Assembly (NCBI GenBank): GCA_027083895.1
Contig: JALWMN010000200.1
Location: 1 to 10,249 of the forward strand
DNA length: 10,249 bases
Source: Campylobacteraceae bacterium
GTDB taxonomy: Bacteria; Campylobacterota; Campylobacteria; Campylobacterales; Sulfurovaceae
Direction of reading: 5' to 3'
The notes beneath the pieces are model-generated. The model had not been told where the DNA came from. It was given only the letters and a program-made list of their open reading frames with translations, and ran no database searches. Made by a program: the position numbers and the translations under genes. Shown one piece after another: positions 5,734 to 10,249 of the stretch; within the stretch, counting starts at the first letter, position 1; each line of letters begins with the position of its first letter.

Positions 5734-8700
5734 ATGCAAGATTTATACAGAGCATACAGAGATAACTGCGGATTTGGACTTATTGCCTCAATTGATAACA
5801 GAGCAACTCATAAAAATGTAGAAGATGCACTTACAGCTCTCTCACGTATGATGCACCGTGGGGCCATTGCTGCAGATGGAAAGAGTGGTGATGGGAGTGG
5901 TTTGCTATTCTCTTTACCAGAAAAGTTTTTTAGAAAAGTTGCTAAAGAGAGTGGATACGACTTGCCAGAAAAGTTTGGTGTGGGTGTTATCTTTACAAAA
6001 GATGATGCACACAAAGCAAAAGTAGAGCACTACTGCGAAGTAAATGATTTAAAGGTTCTATTTTGGAGAGAGGTACCAGTAAATACTGATGTACTTGGAG
6101 AGTTAGCACTAGAGACACTTCCTAAAATCTACCATGCATTTATTGTACCAAACTCAATTATTGCAATTAGAAGATTTGAAGCACTACTCTATTTAACAAG
6201 AAAAGAGATAGAACACGATATAGATGATAAAGATTTCTACATCCCAACATTCTCTAGCAAAAAGATAGCCTACAAAGGCTTGCTTATGCCAAACTATATT
6301 AAAGACTTCTATCCAGATTTGGCTGATAAAGATTTTAAAATCTCTTTTGCTCTTTTTCACCAAAGATTCTCTACAAATACACTTCCAGAGTGGCGTTTGG
6401 CTCAGCCATTTAGATTTATTGCACATAATGGAGAGATCAACTCTGTAGAAGCCAATAGAATCAACTCGCTTATTAAGAGTGAATCAATTAAATCGGAGGT
6501 GTTTACCAAAGAGGAGCTCAATAGACTCCTTCCAATAGTTAGATTTGATGAGAGTGATAGTAGCTCTCTTGATAGAATGATAGAGTTTTTAATTATGAAT
6601 GGGATGGACTTTTTTAAGACAGTTCGTGCACTTATCCCTATGCCATGGCAAAATGCACCATCACTTGATAGTGAGCTAAAGGCATTCTATGAATACTTCT
6701 CTACTCGCTTTGAAGCCTGGGATGGTCCTGCAGCAGTTAGTGTAACTGATGGCAGATATATTGGGGTTGTGTTAGATAGAAATGGCTTAAGACCTGCAAA
6801 ATATATAAGAACCAAAGATAATAGAATGCTCATTGCTAGTGAGTATGGTGTTTTAGATTTAGATGAAGATGAGATTGTTGAGAGAGGTAAACTCCAATCT
6901 GGCCAGATGATAGGAATCGATACAAAATTTGGTGTAGTGCTTAAGAGTGATGATATAGATGACTACCTAAAAAGAAGCAACAACTACACTAAGTGGCTCA
7001 ATGAAAATATGATATACCTCCAAGAGTATATCGAAAATCCATACGCAATCGATGAGACTATTGAAGTTGAAGATTTCGCATATAAGCAAAGATATGCTGG
7101 TATAACAAAAGAGGTTATTAACCTCTTTATTAAACCACTTGCCCTTGATGGCAAAGAGCCAACGGGAAGTATGGGAGATGATACTCCACTAGCCTGTTTT
7201 AGTAGCTACCCATATAGAAGCTTTAACGACTTCTTTAGACAAAAGTTTGCTCAAGTTACCAACCCACCAATTGACTCTTTAAGAGAAAAAATAGTAATGA
7301 GCTTAAATACAGGCTTTGGTGAGATACACAATATCTTAGATGAAGAGCCAAGACACGCAAAAAGAATTAAGGCAACTTCGCCAATTTTAACACAATCAAA
7401 ACTTGAAGTGCTTAAAAGTTTTGGCGATGAAAAATCACCAAGATTTGAGGCTGATTATAAAAATAGAACCTATGCAACAACATTTAAAAGTGGGCTAAAA
7501 GAGGCAATTGAGGCTCTAACGGATAAAATTTTAGAAGATGTAAAAAGTGATGGTGTAAGAATTGTTTTCTTAGATGATAGTGGTGTCGATAGTGAGCACA
7601 AGACTATACCAATGGCAATGCTCATTGGTAGATTACATAAAAAATTACTTGATAATAAGCTTCGCCACCTCGTTAGTATTGTAGCTATAAGTAGCGAAGT
7701 AGTAACTGCTCACGATGCTGCAGTATTTTTAGCGTATGGTGCAAGTGCAATCTACCCATATATGCTCTTTAAAACAGTATGCCAAATTAGTGATGCAGAT
7801 GGTTTAGATAGAGATGAAGCCCTCTTTAATGTTCATAGTGCTTTAAATAAGGGAATCTTAAAGATTATGTCGAAGATGGGTATCTCTACCGTTGCAAGTT
7901 ATAGAAACTCTGCACTCTTTGATATTATTGGACTAAAAAAAGAGTTAGTTGATGAGTGTTTTATGGGTTCAAAAGTAACGCTTAGTGGATTAGACTATAG
8001 CGATATCGAAGCAAAAATCGAAAATCGCCACAAAGAGGCATTTAAAGAGGATAAATTAATCAATGGCGGTGTATTTAAGTACCGAAAAAACGAAGAGCAG
8101 CACGAAGTTACTCCAGCTCTTACAAAAGCTCTCATGAGAGCAATCGAGAGTGATGATCCAACAGAGTATAAAAAGTTCAAAGAGATGGTAGAAAATCGCG
8201 AACCAACCTATATTCGTGATTTCCTAGATATTAAATCAGATAGAGAGCCAATCGATATTAACGAGGTTGAAAGTGCTAGCGAAATTGTAAAACGCTTTAT
8301 TGGTGCAGCTATGAGTATTGGAGCTCTCTCTCCAGAGGCTCACGAAGATTTAGCAGAGGCTCTAAATAGTTTAGGAGCAAAATCAAATTCAGGTGAAGGT
8401 GGTGAAGATAAAAGAAGAAATGGGACTATTAAACAAAGTAAAATTCGCCAGGTTGCATCGGGTCGTTTTGGTGTAACGCCTGAGTATCTTGTAAATGCAG
8501 AAGATATCCAAATTAAAGTAGCCCAAGGGGCAAAACCTGGAGAGGGTGGACAACTACCTGGCTTTAAAGTAACAACCTATATTGCAAAACTTAGACACAC
8601 AACGCCTGGAAAAACACTCATTTCGCCACCGCCACACCACGATATCTACTCGATCGAGGATTTAGCTCAGTTAATCTTTGATCTTAAGCAGATTAATCCA

Positions 8701-10119
8701 AGAGCTAAAATTAGCGTTAAGCTTGTTTCTACAATTGGTGTTGGAACAATTGCAGCCGGTGTTGCAAAGGCTTATGCAGACCAAATTGTAATTAGTGGAA
8801 GCGAAGGAGGAACAGGAGCAGCTCCAATTACCTCTATTCGTCATGCTGGTAATCCTTGGGAACTTGGTCTAATTGAAGCACAAAATGCCCTAAAAGCAAA
8901 CCATTTAAGAGAGTATGTTCACTTAGAGACAGATGGGGCTATTAAAGCTGGTCGCGATATTATTGTAGCTTCACTTCTTGGTGCAGAGTACTACGCATTT
9001 GGTACAAGCCTTATGATGGCTGTTCGATGTATCTTCTGTAGAAGCTGCCAAACAAACAAATGTCCAGTGGGAATTACAACACAATCAGATGAGTATAGAG
9101 CAAAATATAAAGGTGTGGTTGAGAAGGTTAAGAATTATTTAATGCATGTAGCGAATGATGTAAGAGAGTACCTTGCATCTATGGGGTATAGAAGTGTTGA
9201 TGAGATTATTGGAAGAAATGACCTACTTAGAGTCAAAGAGGATCTTGAGTTAGCGAAAAAGTTTGACTTCTCACCACTCTTTACTCAAGTAAAAGGTGTA
9301 AATAAGAAAGCAAAAGCAAATGATCCATTCGATAAAAATGAGTTCGAATTAGAGCTACTAGAGAAGGTAAAAGAGACAATTAAAAACCCTAACTATAAGT
9401 CAGTAATCAATAGTGAAATATCTAATATAAACCGAAGCTTTGGGGCAAGAATTAGTGGAGAAATTGCTAAATATTATGGCGACGAGGGATTAGAGGATAA
9501 TAGCATTACCTTTAACCTCAAAGGAACTGCTGGGCAGAGTTTTGGTGTATTCTTAAGTAAAGGTGTGACCCTTAACCTAGATGGTGTAGCAAACGACTAT
9601 GTTGGTAAAGGTATGGCTGGCGGTAAGATAGTTATTAAGCCAAAAAAAGGTGCAGGAGCAGGAAACACCTGCCTTTATGGTGCAACAGCTGGTAAACTAT
9701 TTGTAGCTGGAGAGGTTGGCGAGAGATTTGCAGTGAGAAACTCTGGAGCAGTTGCCATTGTAGAGGGAACTGGTGACCACCCATGTGAGTATATGACTGG
9801 TGGAGAGGTTATAATTCTTGGAAAAACAGGTATCAACTTTGGTGCGGGTATGACAGGTGGTGTTGCATTTGTTTACGATAAGGAGCATAACTTCGTAGAT
9901 AAGATCAATCCAGAGTTAATTGAGATTAGAAGAATCGATATAGACGAAAATGAAAAACCAAAACTCTACCTTAAGAAGAGACTCCAAGAGTACCTCAATG
10001 CAACAGGCTCGAAAGTTGCAGAGTTTATATTAGAAAACTTTAGAAGCGAAGTAAGACACTTCTGGCTAGTAACCCCAAAAGATAACCGACCGCCACTAGA
10101 TCCTAACGATATGGATTAA
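5734..10119 (+). CDS. gltB: Glutamate synthase (GOGAT) large subunit
   Basis: GltB takes the amide nitrogen of glutamine and transfers it as ammonia to 2-oxoglutarate to give glutamate; with GltD it uses NADPH. Numbered from 5734 (1461 residues), the order is: class II glutamine amidotransferase domain from Cys12 (CGFGLIAS, the nucleophile freed by removing an 11-residue propeptide; FHQRFSTNT and AHNGEINS follow) to about 400; central domain to about 750; FMN and 2-oxoglutarate domain at about 790-1160 (QGAKPGEGGQLPG, SPPPHHDIYSIEDL, SGSEGGTGAAP); and a GXGXG beta-helix domain at about 1220-1420. The 3Fe-4S cluster cysteines are C1099, C1105 and C1110 (C-x5-C-x4-C), with one more cysteine at C1102 inside the loop. 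The length is typical. ATG 5734 is preferred over ATG 5728, whose Shine-Dalgarno would touch it, because AAGGA (5724-5728) lies 5 nt before 5734. No gltD follows: a convergent gene ends 12 bp downstream. Confidence 0.95.
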   Translation: MQDLYRAYRDNCGFGLIASIDNRATHKNVEDALTALSRMMHRGAIAADGKSGDGSGLLFSLPEKFFRKVAKESGYDLPEKFGVGVIFTKDDAHKAKVEHYCEVNDLKVLFWREVPVNTDVLGELALETLPKIYHAFIVPNSIIAIRRFEALLYLTRKEIEHDIDDKDFYIPTFSSKKIAYKGLLMPNYIKDFYPDLADKDFKISFALFHQRFSTNTLPEWRLAQPFRFIAHNGEINSVEANRINSLIKSESIKSEVFTKEELNRLLPIVRFDESDSSSLDRMIEFLIMNGMDFFKTVRALIPMPWQNAPSLDSELKAFYEYFSTRFEAWDGPAAVSVTDGRYIGVVLDRNGLRPAKYIRTKDNRMLIASEYGVLDLDEDEIVERGKLQSGQMIGIDTKFGVVLKSDDIDDYLKRSNNYTKWLNENMIYLQEYIENPYAIDETIEVEDFAYKQRYAGITKEVINLFIKPLALDGKEPTGSMGDDTPLACFSSYPYRSFNDFFRQKFAQVTNPPIDSLREKIVMSLNTGFGEIHNILDEEPRHAKRIKATSPILTQSKLEVLKSFGDEKSPRFEADYKNRTYATTFKSGLKEAIEALTDKILEDVKSDGVRIVFLDDSGVDSEHKTIPMAMLIGRLHKKLLDNKLRHLVSIVAISSEVVTAHDAAVFLAYGASAIYPYMLFKTVCQISDADGLDRDEALFNVHSALNKGILKIMSKMGISTVASYRNSALFDIIGLKKELVDECFMGSKVTLSGLDYSDIEAKIENRHKEAFKEDKLINGGVFKYRKNEEQHEVTPALTKALMRAIESDDPTEYKKFKEMVENREPTYIRDFLDIKSDREPIDINEVESASEIVKRFIGAAMSIGALSPEAHEDLAEALNSLGAKSNSGEGGEDKRRNGTIKQSKIRQVASGRFGVTPEYLVNAEDIQIKVAQGAKPGEGGQLPGFKVTTYIAKLRHTTPGKTLISPPPHHDIYSIEDLAQLIFDLKQINPRAKISVKLVSTIGVGTIAAGVAKAYADQIVISGSEGGTGAAPITSIRHAGNPWELGLIEAQNALKANHLREYVHLETDGAIKAGRDIIVASLLGAEYYAFGTSLMMAVRCIFCRSCQTNKCPVGITTQSDEYRAKYKGVVEKVKNYLMHVANDVREYLASMGYRSVDEIIGRNDLLRVKEDLELAKKFDFSPLFTQVKGVNKKAKANDPFDKNEFELELLEKVKETIKNPNYKSVINSEISNINRSFGARISGEIAKYYGDEGLEDNSITFNLKGTAGQSFGVFLSKGVTLNLDGVANDYVGKGMAGGKIVIKPKKGAGAGNTCLYGATAGKLFVAGEVGERFAVRNSGAVAIVEGTGDHPCEYMTGGEVIILGKTGINFGAGMTGGVAFVYDKEHNFVDKINPELIEIRRIDIDENEKPKLYLKKRLQEYLNATGSKVAEFILENFRSEVRHFWLVTPKDNRPPLDPNDMD

Positions 10120-10129
10120 GCTTGAGTTA

Positions 10130-10146
10130 CCCTATTCAAGATAGGG
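10130..10146. terminator. Small hairpin between convergent genes, possible weak terminator
   Basis: CCCTAT (10130-10135), a TCAAG loop and ATAGGG (10141-10146) form a 6-bp stem just after gltB, followed on the plus strand by a pyrimidine-rich stretch. It overlaps the stop codon of the convergent gene. There is no real T-run, so termination is tentative. Confidence 0.3.
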
Positions 10147-10249
10147 CTTCTCCTCTTTAGGAATATATGGTTTAGGAATTTTGTGGTTACAATTGTGTGC
10201 AACTCCCTTTTTATCAAAGCAGACACGAGCAACCTCTAATGGTTTCTTC
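10132..10249 (-). CDS. C-terminal end of an unidentified protein (partial)
   Basis: The last 38 codons of a minus-strand frame run from the right edge to a TAG at 10132-10134. The visible residues include VARVCFDKKGVAHNCNHK and a tail rich in K, P and E. Two cysteines and two histidines are spread through this stretch, but I see no spacing that defines a metal site. I do not recognise the family. The gene converges on gltB with a 12-bp gap. The call rests on the open frame and the tight convergent fit only, as the segment is too short for more. Confidence 0.5.
   Translation of the reverse strand, partial: KKPLEVARVCFDKKGVAHNCNHKIPKPYIPKEEKPYLE

Overview
The window looks like chromosomal DNA from a member of the Campylobacterota (former Epsilonproteobacteria), perhaps of the Sulfurimonas/Sulfurovum type. 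This is inferred from the low GC content, the protein styles (a short NFACT protein, a ~427-residue LeuC, a glutamate synthase large subunit with a variant cluster motif) and promoters with an extended TGC-TATAAT -10 box behind periodic T-runs instead of a clear -35 box. No rRNA, tRNA, CRISPR array, IS element or phage gene was seen.

Layout. The left 4.1 kb is read on the minus strand. Nearest the divergent promoter is an RqcH/FbpA-family (NFACT) gene at 2754-4091. It is followed after 37 bp by a small charged lipoprotein gene (2273-2716) whose ribosome binding site lies inside a perfect hairpin. After 150 bp comes a large surface-protein gene (1-2122) that runs off the left edge. It encodes a lipoprotein signal, a PKD/K319L-like domain, three Ig-like modules of exactly 231 bp, a Big_2-like domain and a carboxypeptidase-regulatory-like domain. 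On the plus strand are leuC (4209-5492) for leucine biosynthesis and, after a 241-bp spacer, gltB (5734-10119) for ammonium assimilation. A 38-codon gene end on the minus strand (10132-10249) converges on gltB.

The most interesting site is the start of the large surface gene. The body is open without a stop for about 710 codons, but no ATG, GTG or TTG lies in its frame for the first ~360. The ATG with a good Shine-Dalgarno (2122) and a second ATG (2106) are both out of frame, separated from the body by a run of seven G. Two explanations can be read from the sequence. Changing the G-run length restores the frame (8 or 5 G from the first ATG, 6 from the second), as in phase-variable genes of this phylum. 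Alternatively, a canonical A-AAA-AAG -1 slippery heptamer sits exactly in frame 10 nt after the G-run and leads straight into the lipoprotein frame. An assembly error in the homopolymer is the dull third option.

The metabolic genes are ordinary housekeeping genes. Their control regions hold several unexplained symmetries: a 13-bp inverted repeat containing both divergent -10 boxes, and repeats in the gltB leader. The partner genes leuD and gltD are not adjacent to leuC and gltB.
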